12,548 bases of DNA from Burkholderiales bacterium (lineage in GTDB: Bacteria > Pseudomonadota > Gammaproteobacteria > Burkholderiales > Usitatibacteraceae): the NCBI GenBank assembly GCA_025350945.1, contig JANXWW010000347.1:1-12548 (forward strand), read 5' to 3'. Below, one piece after another: positions 6,638 through 12,548 of this stretch; the stretch's first letter is position 1, and the number at the start of each line of letters is the position of its first letter. The notes beneath the pieces were generated by a model. It did no database searches and was not told the DNA's origin. It worked only from the letters and a program-made list of their open reading frames with translations. The translations under genes and the position numbers were made by a program.

Positions 6638-8530
6638 TTATGCAACTGCCGCCCTCACCTGCTCTAACGCCGCCGGATCTTCAATCGTAGTCAGATCACC
6701 CGGATCACGTTTTTCGCATAACGCCTGAATCGAGCGGCGCAACAATTTTCCGGATCGTGTCTTCGGCAACAAGGTCACAAAATGCACGCGCGCCGGTCGG
6801 CCAATCGCGCCCAACTCTTTATCCACGGTTGCCATGATTTCTTTTTCATGCGCAGCCTGAAGCTCTGGTGTGGCGACTTTCGACGCATCTTTCACCACCG
6901 CAAATGCCATCGGCACCTGGCCCTTGAGCGCATCGGCCACACCAACAACGGCGACCTCGGCAATGTTTGCGTGCGCCTGAATTGCTTCTTCAATCTCGCG
7001 CGTGCCGAGGCGATGGCCCGCGACGTTAATCACATCATCCGTGCGACCCATGATGAAGTAGTATCCATCCGAATCGCGCGTGGCCCAATCAAATGTGGTG
7101 TAAACCTGTTCGTCTTTAAAGCTTGAAAAATAGGTTTTCACAAAGCGCGCGTCATCGCGCCAAATCGTGCTCATACAGCCTGGTGGCAGCGGTGCTTCGA
7201 TGCATAAAACACCTTTTTCATTTGCGCCTACTGGCTTGCCGGTTTCTTCATGTTTTAATTTCATTTTATAGCCGTAGCTCGCAAAGCTGGGCGAGCCGAG
7301 TTTTCTGGGTGTGGCTTCGATCCCCGGCTGCGCCGACAAAATCGGCCAGCCACTTTCGGTCTGCCAATAGTTGTCGATGACTTTTACGCCAAGTCCTTTT
7401 TCGATCCAGTCGCTGGTTGGCTGGTCAAGCGGCTCGCCGGCTAAAAACAAATAGCGCAGACTGCTCACATCAAATTTTTTCAGCCATGCGGGGTCCTGTT
7501 TTTTCAATACACGAATGGCAGTGGGCGATGAAAACATCGTCGAGACTTTGTAATCCTGTACGATTTTCCACCAGATACCGGCATCCGGCCGGATCGGCAG
7601 ACCGTCGTACATGATAGTGGTTGAGCCGTTAATCAGCGGCGCGTAAATAATGTATGAATGCCCGACGACCCAGCCAATATCAGATGTACAAAAATAGGTT
7701 TCACCCGGTTTGGTATCAAAAATATTTGGCATAGATGCGGCCAGCGCGACCGCATAGCCGCCGGTATCGCGCTGCACGCCTTTGGGCTTGCCGGTAGTGC
7801 CGCTGGTGTACAAAATATAGCTCGGGTGCGAGGACTCAACCCATTCGCAAGGCACGATTTCACCTTCATGACGACGACACAGTGCCAAGTAATCCATGTC
7901 ACGACCAGGCAGCGTTTTCATGTCGCGATCCAATCCGCGATTGACGATCACAACATGTTTCGGCGGATGTTTTGCAAGTGCAATTGATTCGTCTGTCAAC
8001 GGCTTTAACGGAATAATTTTTCCGCCACGCGAACCTGCATCTGCCGTGATTAAAACTTTCGGCTCAGCATCATCAATGCGGGCAGCAAGTGAGGCGGCGG
8101 CAAAACCACCAAACACCACCGAATGAATCGCCCCAATACGAACCGTCGCCAACATCGCAAACACGGCTTCAGGAATCATCGGCATATAGATCAATACGCG
8201 ATCACCCTTGCCCACACCAAGCGATTTTAGAATCGCGGCGAAACGATTTACTTCGTTGAATAAGTCACGGTACGTGAACGCCCGCGTAAGCTCTACTTCC
8301 GATGAAATCCAGGTGAGTGCATTTTGCTCCGCACGCGTGGCCAAGTGGCGATCCACCGCGTTATAGCAAAGATTGGTTTCGCCACCAACAAACCATTTCG
8401 CGAACGGGGGATTGGAGAAATCACAGACTTGCCTGAATGGTTTTACCCAATCAATGCGAGCCGCCTCTCGCGTCCAGAAAGCGTCACGATGGGATAACGA
8501 CTGCTCATAAAAATCCTGATAAGCGCCCAT
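6638..8530 (-). CDS. prpE: Propionyl-CoA synthetase (propionate-CoA ligase)
   Basis: Acetyl-CoA-synthetase-family enzyme that activates propionate with ATP and CoA to propionyl-CoA in the cytosol. The 630 residues fit PrpE (about 628). Motifs are the N-terminal FYEQSLSHRDAFW, the phosphate loop YTSGTTGKPKGVQRDTGGY from Tyr241, DNYWQTESGWP (Trp389 to Trp395) and GRTDDVINVAGHRLGT. The C-terminal PKTRSGKLLRR has the catalytic lysine at 595, the residue that Pat-type acetyltransferases modify in characterised PrpE and Acs. GVQRDTGGY and NYWQTESGWP, rather than the WWQTETGG of acetyl-CoA synthetase, favour PrpE, though acetate or acrylate could also be accepted. An AAAGG site sits seven bases before the ATG. 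It starts 44 bases after the response regulator stop and may share its transcript. No prpB, prpC or prpD is in the window; the other propionyl-CoA-linked gene is acuI. Confidence 0.92.
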   Translation of the reverse strand: MGAYQDFYEQSLSHRDAFWTREAARIDWVKPFRQVCDFSNPPFAKWFVGGETNLCYNAVDRHLATRAEQNALTWISSEVELTRAFTYRDLFNEVNRFAAILKSLGVGKGDRVLIYMPMIPEAVFAMLATVRIGAIHSVVFGGFAAASLAARIDDAEPKVLITADAGSRGGKIIPLKPLTDESIALAKHPPKHVVIVNRGLDRDMKTLPGRDMDYLALCRRHEGEIVPCEWVESSHPSYILYTSGTTGKPKGVQRDTGGYAVALAASMPNIFDTKPGETYFCTSDIGWVVGHSYIIYAPLINGSTTIMYDGLPIRPDAGIWWKIVQDYKVSTMFSSPTAIRVLKKQDPAWLKKFDVSSLRYLFLAGEPLDQPTSDWIEKGLGVKVIDNYWQTESGWPILSAQPGIEATPRKLGSPSFASYGYKMKLKHEETGKPVGANEKGVLCIEAPLPPGCMSTIWRDDARFVKTYFSSFKDEQVYTTFDWATRDSDGYYFIMGRTDDVINVAGHRLGTREIEEAIQAHANIAEVAVVGVADALKGQVPMAFAVVKDASKVATPELQAAHEKEIMATVDKELGAIGRPARVHFVTLLPKTRSGKLLRRSIQALCEKRDPGDLTTIEDPAALEQVRAAVA

Positions 8531-8537
8531 CGGCTAA

Positions 8538-8542
8538 CCTTT
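8538..8542 (-). promoter_or_regulatory. Ribosome binding site of prpE
   Basis: On the - strand AAAGG stands seven bases before the prpE ATG at 8530. It is a moderate Shine-Dalgarno match that supports this start. Confidence 0.55.
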
Positions 8543-8574
8543 CGACCCAAAACAGCGATGTGATTCCCGAAAAA

Positions 8575-9162
8575 TTACGCTAAAACCTGTTTGATCGCAT
8601 CCAGCAATGCCTTCGATTTGGCGGGCTTGGTGAGATAGCCATTCGCCCCCAACTTAAGGCCTTTCAGGATATCGTCAAGCGCGCCCAGACTGGTCAGCAT
8701 CAACACCGGCGTGTCGACAAAATCACGGGCACCACGCATGCGCGCGAGTACGTCAAAACCATTCGCATCCGGCAACATCACGTCGAGTAACACCAGGTCA
8801 GGTGCTAATTTCATGCCATCAACAATTTGTTGCCGATTACTGGCGCGAGTGACTTTGTAATTATTCGCTTCCAGCGCGCCTACGATCACCGCTGCGGTCG
8901 TGTCATCATCCTCGATCACGAGCACCACCGGCGGCGTATTGCGCGGCTTGCGGCGCGGCGCGGCCTCGTTGATACGGACAAAAAAACCATTACTGGTCAG
9001 CTTCGATTCTCCAATCACAGCTTCCTCGCTTAATTTCTGTTCCTGCTGCGGCGTATTGATTTTATGCGTTTGTGCATCTTCAACCGGCGCAAGTCCTGCG
9101 AAATATCCCGTCAGATCAAGAGCTAGCGGCGTCGATTTATCTGCATTTGTTTTGGTGTTCAT
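8575..9162 (-). CDS. Response regulator, single receiver domain with N-terminal extension
   Basis: A CheY-like phosphoacceptor protein of 195 residues. The receiver domain occupies about residues 78-195. It shows the acidic triad at the end of strand 1 (VLVIEDD, Glu84-Asp85-Asp86), the phosphoacceptor Asp127 in LVLLDVMLPDANG, the switch Thr157 (MLTS) and Lys179 (YLTKP). All conserved residues are present, so it should be phosphorylatable. There is no DNA-binding or enzymatic output domain. The first 78 residues are polar and probably mostly disordered (rich in Gln, Glu, Thr and Pro, ending APRRKPRNTPP), with a short less polar segment near SNGFFVRI; I recognise no domain in them. No histidine kinase is nearby, so it is an orphan. 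It is preceded by 130 non-coding bases and followed 44 bases later by prpE. The placement suggests either control of, or shared transcription with, prpE; this is inference. Confidence 0.88.
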   Translation of the reverse strand: MNTKTNADKSTPLALDLTGYFAGLAPVEDAQTHKINTPQQEQKLSEEAVIGESKLTSNGFFVRINEAAPRRKPRNTPPVVLVIEDDDTTAAVIVGALEANNYKVTRASNRQQIVDGMKLAPDLVLLDVMLPDANGFDVLARMRGARDFVDTPVLMLTSLGALDDILKGLKLGANGYLTKPAKSKALLDAIKQVLA

Positions 9163-9250
9163 GGCACTATCCAGAAGTAATCATCGTCATTCGATCTTAA
9201 CTGCGCATCATCTTCAATGCGTCTCATTTTAGCGCTCATTGCCAATCTAC

Positions 9251-9283
9251 GGACAAACCGCATACCGGATGCATAGGACAAAC
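9251..9283. promoter_or_regulatory. Direct repeat flanking a quasi-palindrome, possible operator
   Basis: The 8-base sequence GGACAAAC occurs at 9251-9258 and again at 9276-9283, a period of 25 bases. Between the copies lies GCATACCGGATGC (9260-9272), whose arms GCAT/ATGC are complementary. An ACATATGT palindrome (9282-9289) overlaps the right copy. The site is in the 130-base gap upstream of the response regulator gene, where a regulator of that gene and prpE could bind. I could not assign a confident -35/-10 pair, and no known binding motif is recognised. Confidence 0.3.
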
Positions 9284-9292
9284 ATATGTCAC

Positions 9293-9805
9293 TTAGTTTG
9301 ACGGCAAGGTTGTGATGAGGGCGCGACGCTTCACCAAATGAGACAGCAGGCCGCCGTCATTTAGCATCGCCATCAAGTGCGGAGGAATCGGCTCGCAGGC
9401 ATAGCATTCATTCTTCGTTTTATTCAGAATACTGCCTTCGCCTGCGTCACAACACAACTCGTCTCCTGCATTAATTTTTGCAGCGTCAACGCACATTAGC
9501 GGTGCCAAACCCAAATTAATACAGTTACGAAAAAATAACCCCGCAAATGATTTCGCTATTACATAACCAATACCCAGTTCACGCAATGCCATCACTGCCT
9601 GCTCACGCGATGAACCCATGCCGAAATTTTCGCCACCAACCACAATATCGCCGCGCTTCATATCACGCGCAAAATCTGCATCAATGCTTTCCAGGCAATG
9701 CGCAGCCAGCTCAGCCAACGGCGCTTTCATATATGCACCGGGTGCCAACGCATCAGTGGTGATGTTGTCACCAAACACGAATGCTTTGCCGAAAGTTTTG
9801 CTCAT
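9293..9805 (-). CDS. Aconitase-superfamily hydro-lyase small subunit (LeuD-like)
   Basis: Swivel-domain subunit that partners the adjacent LeuC-like protein in a [4Fe-4S] hydro-lyase acting on a hydroxy-di- or tricarboxylate. The 170 residues fit the short archaeal/homoaconitase/dimethylmalate-dehydratase-type small subunits rather than the longer LeuD of the proteobacterial leucine pathway (about 200). The N-terminal DNITTDALAPGAYMKAP (residues 13-29) covers the substrate-specificity loop, and GENFGMGSSREQA (58-70) holds the substrate-binding Ser and Arg (GSSRE, 64-68). The loop AYMKAPLAELAAHCLE differs from the YL-type loops I know for isopropylmalate enzymes, so the substrate is uncertain; 3-isopropylmalate, 2-methylmalate/citramalate or 2,3-dimethylmalate types are possible. 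Its ATG overlaps the TGA of the large subunit (ATGA, 9802-9805), indicating coupled synthesis of equal amounts. It is the last gene of the zapE-acuI-leuC-leuD run. Confidence 0.85.
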   Translation of the reverse strand: MSKTFGKAFVFGDNITTDALAPGAYMKAPLAELAAHCLESIDADFARDMKRGDIVVGGENFGMGSSREQAVMALRELGIGYVIAKSFAGLFFRNCINLGLAPLMCVDAAKINAGDELCCDAGEGSILNKTKNECYACEPIPPHLMAMLNDGGLLSHLVKRRALITTLPSN

Positions 9806-11106
9806 GCCACCGCCTGCGCGTGATGAAATACGTGAATAAATTCGCGCGGGTCAGTGATGCGTCCGGTCACGGCACTCGCGGCGACTGTGTACGGCGAGCC
9901 CAAATATACATGCGAGCTGGCAGCACCCATGCGACCTTTAAAATTACGCGCCGTACTGGAAATGCAGACTTCATCTTCCGCCAAAATCCCCGCACCGTAG
10001 CCCGCGCACGCGCCACATCCTGAAGGTAATAGAATCGCACCGGCTGCGGTCAAGGTAGCAAGCGTGCCATCCGCTGCGGCGGCAGCCGTCATGCGCGTAG
10101 ATGCAGGCGCAATCAGTAGACGAATATTGCGCGCCACTTTGCGGCCCTTGAGTACTTCTGCAGCCATGTGTAAATCATTTAGCTTGGCACCGGTGCACGC
10201 GCCGATATACGCTTGATCTATCGTGACATTTTGAAATCGATCTACATCGTCCACGTTATCCGGGCTGTGCGGCGCGGCCACTTGCGGCACTAATTTATTT
10301 GCATCGAAATCCCAGGTCGCGAGAAATGTTGCGTCTGGATCGCCGTGAAATTCTGGCGCATATTGCATATCAACATCGGCATTTTTAAGTGCCGCAAAAG
10401 TGGTGGCATCCGGCTCAATCAATCCTGTTTGCGCACCCAACTCCGCCGCCATATTCGTTAATACCATCCGGTCCGACATTGATAACGCCGTTACTGCTTC
10501 ACCGCAATACTGCGCAACGCCGTATTTCAACGTGTTGAGTTTCAGCCGTTTTAAGGTCGCCAAAATCATGTCTTTCGCCGACAGTGCATGACCTAATTTT
10601 CCCTGCCAGCGAATCAATTGTGTTTCTGGCACTTTGATCCAGATCTCACCCGTCGCCAGCACGCCCGCCATTTCCGTTGCACCCACACCAAACATAAATG
10701 CGCCAAACGCACCTGCGGTAGGCGAATGAGAATCACCGCCAACGGCAAACATGCCAGGCCGCACATGACCATTTTCAGTCATCACAACATGGCAAATGCC
10801 CTGCATATCGTGGAAACGATCTACCTGATTTATCCGCACCCAATCGCGTGTGAGCTTCAAAATACGCGCGCTATCCACATCCACCGCAGGCACAAAATGA
10901 TCGGTCACCACCACCACTTTATTGCGATCCCAAACACTCGCACCGATTTCGGCCAGCATCGCCGCAACTCTGCGCGGGCCGCCGGAATCATGCATCATCG
11001 CGAGATCCACTTTAGCGACAATGAGCTCACCCACGCGCACGCTGTCGCGACCGGCGGCACGTGCGATGATTTTTTGGGCCAGGGTTTGAGCGAGTCTGGG
11101 TAACAT
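9802..11106 (-). CDS. Aconitase-superfamily hydro-lyase large subunit (LeuC-like)
   Basis: Catalytic subunit binding the [4Fe-4S] cluster used for dehydration and rehydration of a hydroxy acid. It has 434 residues, the length of the homoaconitase/isopropylmalate/dimethylmalate-dehydratase group. Start and early motifs are typical (TLAQKIIARAAG; VDLAMMHDSGGP), followed by GDSHSPTAGAFGAFMFGVG and GEIWIKVPE. Cluster cysteines are Cys304 (IGACTGAKL) and Cys364 with Cys367 (SGCGACAGYG), so all three ligands are present. The first cysteine motif reads A-C-T-G where the superfamily usually has S-C-T-N, an uncommon variant. The ATG at 11106 is only two bases from the acuI stop, without a clear Shine-Dalgarno site, so translation is probably coupled to acuI. 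No leuA or leuB is in the window, which argues against the leucine-biosynthesis copy. Possible substrates include C5 or C6 hydroxydicarboxylates; I cannot choose among them. Confidence 0.87.
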   Translation of the reverse strand: MLPRLAQTLAQKIIARAAGRDSVRVGELIVAKVDLAMMHDSGGPRRVAAMLAEIGASVWDRNKVVVVTDHFVPAVDVDSARILKLTRDWVRINQVDRFHDMQGICHVVMTENGHVRPGMFAVGGDSHSPTAGAFGAFMFGVGATEMAGVLATGEIWIKVPETQLIRWQGKLGHALSAKDMILATLKRLKLNTLKYGVAQYCGEAVTALSMSDRMVLTNMAAELGAQTGLIEPDATTFAALKNADVDMQYAPEFHGDPDATFLATWDFDANKLVPQVAAPHSPDNVDDVDRFQNVTIDQAYIGACTGAKLNDLHMAAEVLKGRKVARNIRLLIAPASTRMTAAAAADGTLATLTAAGAILLPSGCGACAGYGAGILAEDEVCISSTARNFKGRMGAASSHVYLGSPYTVAASAVTGRITDPREFIHVFHHAQAVA

Positions 11107-11108
11107 TG

Positions 11109-12113
11109 CTATGCGTTTACATCAACAACTAATCGGCCACGAATTTTTGCCGCCAACACATCATCTGCGGCGGCAATCGCATCGCCTAATTTGATCGTAG
11201 TCGTGATTGCATCCAATTTTGCACGATCCAGATCACTCGCGAGCCGCGCCCATGCATCCACGCGTGTCGCCATTGGCTGATAAACACTATCCACGCCCGC
11301 CAAGACCACACCACGCAAAATAAATGGCATTACGGTCGCCGCAAAATCCGCACCCTGCGCCAACCCGCATGCTGCCACCACACCGCGATATTTCGTCTGC
11401 GCAACCGCATTCACCAATGTGTGCGAACCCACTGAATCCACCACGCCGGCCCAGCGCTCTTTTTGTAATGGTTTGCCCGCAGCGGAAAGCGTGGCGCGAT
11501 CCATCACTTCTTTCGCACCGAGCGACTTCAGATATTCACTTTCGTTTAATTTGCCGGTGGAGGCTATCACGTCGTAACCCCATGAAGACAAAATCGAAAT
11601 CGCCACACTGCCCACGCCGCCCGATGCGCCCGTAACTAAAATTTCACCGTGCGATTTATTCACACCATGCCGTTCAAGTGCCAAGCAACACAACATCGCC
11701 GTATAGCCTGCCGTACCAATCGCCATTGCTTGCTTGGTCGTCAATGCAGCCGGCAAGCGCACCAGCCAATCACCTTTCAGCTTCGCGTGAGTGGCCAAGC
11801 AGCCCCAATGATTTTCACCCACGCCCCAACCATTGAGAATAACTTTATCGCCCACTTTCCATGCGGGATCAGCGCTCGATTCCACCACACCTGCGCCATC
11901 AATACCCGCCACCATCGGCCATTTACGCACCACAGGCGATTTATTCGCAATCGCCAAACCGTCTTTGTAATTTAGTGTGGAGTATTCGATGCGAACGACC
12001 ACATCGCCGTCCGTGGGCAAATCGGCAATGGGAATGTCGGTGACATTGGCGTTGAATTTGGCGCCGTCGGCGCCATCAGATTTTGTAAGCAACAGAGAGC
12101 GAAATGTAGACAT
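11109..12113 (-). CDS. acuI: NADPH-dependent acryloyl-CoA reductase family protein (YhdH/AcuI)
   Basis: Zinc-independent medium-chain dehydrogenase/reductase of the YhdH/AcuI group, whose characterised members reduce toxic acryloyl-CoA to propionyl-CoA with NADPH. The 334 residues match the family. Visible are MSTFRSLLLTK at the N-terminus, the substrate/cofactor segment STLNYKDGLA, VAGIDGAGVV, GWGVGENHWGCLA and the cofactor loop TGASGGVGSVA (from Thr161). The frame extends upstream to a TTG at 12131, but the ATG at 12113 has a GAAGG site five bases before it and gives the family N-terminus. It follows zapE by 32 bases, and leuC begins two bases after its stop. Its product would be the same CoA ester that PrpE makes, which hints at a C3-acid role (acrylate, 3-hydroxypropionate or DMSP-derived) or detoxification. 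Family assignment is firm; the physiological substrate is inferred. Confidence 0.91.
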   Translation of the reverse strand: MSTFRSLLLTKSDGADGAKFNANVTDIPIADLPTDGDVVVRIEYSTLNYKDGLAIANKSPVVRKWPMVAGIDGAGVVESSADPAWKVGDKVILNGWGVGENHWGCLATHAKLKGDWLVRLPAALTTKQAMAIGTAGYTAMLCCLALERHGVNKSHGEILVTGASGGVGSVAISILSSWGYDVIASTGKLNESEYLKSLGAKEVMDRATLSAAGKPLQKERWAGVVDSVGSHTLVNAVAQTKYRGVVAACGLAQGADFAATVMPFILRGVVLAGVDSVYQPMATRVDAWARLASDLDRAKLDAITTTIKLGDAIAAADDVLAAKIRGRLVVDVNA

Positions 12114-12118
12114 GTTTA

Positions 12119-12123
12119 CCTTC
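12119..12123 (-). promoter_or_regulatory. Ribosome binding site of acuI
   Basis: GAAGG on the - strand, five bases before the ATG at 12113, decides this start over the upstream in-frame TTG at 12131. Confidence 0.65.
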
Positions 12124-12145
12124 AATAGCAAACTGATGGGAACAA

Positions 12146-12548
12146 CTAACTAATTTTCATTACCGCCGGATTATCAGCCGATGCGTGCTTGCGCGAAAAG
12201 TATTCGCGGGATTGCATTTCGCGCAAACGCGATGCAGTGCGGGCAAATTCTGCGGACACCATTTGCGAGGCGTCGCCTTTTTCAGCATCCCCTTTTGCGG
12301 CCTTGGTATTCGCGATACGATCATCCACCACCAACAACTCGGGCTCAACTTCCGCACTGCAAATCAGCTTCACACGCTGATCATAAAACACATCGATGAG
12401 CCACGTAAATCGGCGCACTACATCAGCGCGATTTTTTGCATGGAGCTGCGGGATGTTTGAAATTATCACCGTGTGATATTGGCTTGCCAGTGCCAGATAA
12501 TCAATCTGCGAACGCGGCTTGACACACAGCTCATCAAATTCAAACCAG
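12146..12548 (-). CDS. zapE: Cell division protein ZapE / AFG1-like ATPase, C-terminal part
   Basis: The last 133 codons of an AFG1-family AAA-type ATPase; the N-terminal part with the Walker motifs lies beyond the right edge. Translation from the edge reads WFEFDELCVKPRSQIDYLAL, then VIISNIPQL, FTWLIDVFYDQRVKLICSAE and near the end EFARTASRLREMQSREYFSR. These match the C-terminal half of ZapE (E. coli YhcM), a protein that associates with FtsZ and affects the Z ring, and mitochondrial AFG1. Between the last two motifs is a Lys/Asp/Ala-rich linker (KAAKGDAEKGDA) that appears somewhat long. The frame is open through the edge, so the gene is cut by the window, not broken. It is followed by acuI after 32 bases, possibly on the same transcript, though the functions look unrelated. 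Confidence 0.88.
   Translation of the reverse strand, partial: WFEFDELCVKPRSQIDYLALASQYHTVIISNIPQLHAKNRADVVRRFTWLIDVFYDQRVKLICSAEVEPELLVVDDRIANTKAAKGDAEKGDASQMVSAEFARTASRLREMQSREYFSRKHASADNPAVMKIS

Noticed and set aside
6638..8530. Acetyl-CoA synthetase (acs) instead of prpE
   Set aside because: The motifs GVQRDTGGY and NYWQTESGWP and the 630-residue length fit PrpE better than Acs (about 650 residues, WWQTETGG). Some activity on acetate remains possible.
9163..9292. Sigma-70 promoter for the response regulator (TTGTCC with TAAAAT on the - strand)
   Set aside because: The spacing of about 19 bases and the poor -35 match make it no better than chance, so I did not list it as a feature.
10618..11103. 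161-codon + strand open frame opposite the LeuC-like gene
   Set aside because: Its His/Arg/Thr-rich composition is what an antisense reading of a conserved gene gives. It lies wholly within the LeuC-like coding region.
9293..11106. Calling the LeuC/LeuD-like pair the leucine-pathway isopropylmalate isomerase (leuC, leuD)
   Set aside because: The small subunit is short for the proteobacterial type, the cluster and specificity motifs differ, and no leuA or leuB is adjacent. I kept a superfamily-level call.

Overview
The window looks like a chromosomal segment of a Pseudomonadota bacterium, probably beta- or gammaproteobacterial. The support is a ZapE/AFG1-type ATPase, a FadD-type ligase, a PrpE-type propionyl-CoA synthetase and a YhdH/AcuI-type reductase, in moderate-GC DNA with tightly packed genes. 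I cannot name a genus. I see no tRNA, rRNA, CRISPR array, insertion sequence or phage gene. No gene-free stretch exceeds 130 bases.

Layout. Bases 1-2840 (+ strand) hold the 3' part of an ACAD10/11-type acyl-CoA dehydrogenase followed by a long-chain acyl-CoA ligase (fadD type), a fatty-acid activation and oxidation pair. Everything after that is on the - strand, so fadD converges on the next gene. Reading in the - direction from the right edge, the first group is zapE (5' end outside the window), acuI, and a LeuC/LeuD-like two-subunit hydro-lyase. The acuI-leuC gap is 2 bases, and leuC and leuD share an ATGA. After 130 bases comes an orphan single-domain response regulator, then prpE. After another 97 bases comes a compact group: a Mug-type DNA glycosylase, 5-formyltetrahydrofolate cyclo-ligase, folD, and an acyl-CoA ligase of unknown substrate. 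In that group cyclo-ligase and folD overlap by 20 bases, and folD and the ligase overlap by ATGA.

How the genes fit together. Most of the window concerns acyl-CoA chemistry: three adenylate-forming acyl-CoA ligases, one acyl-CoA dehydrogenase, one acryloyl-CoA-reductase-type enzyme and one aconitase-superfamily hydro-lyase. PrpE and AcuI both lead to propionyl-CoA, which makes a C3/propionate-linked role for the acuI-leuCD-prpE stretch plausible but unproven. Fau and FolD form a small folate one-carbon unit.

Novelty. I found no clear new defence, mobile or RNA system. The points most worth a second look are: the non-leucine-pathway LeuCD paralogue with a changed cluster motif, next to acuI; the response regulator with a 78-residue N-terminal extension beside prpE; an acyl-CoA ligase translationally coupled to folD; and two small non-coding structures, an inverted repeat at 6571-6636 and a direct repeat with a quasi-palindrome at 9251-9283.
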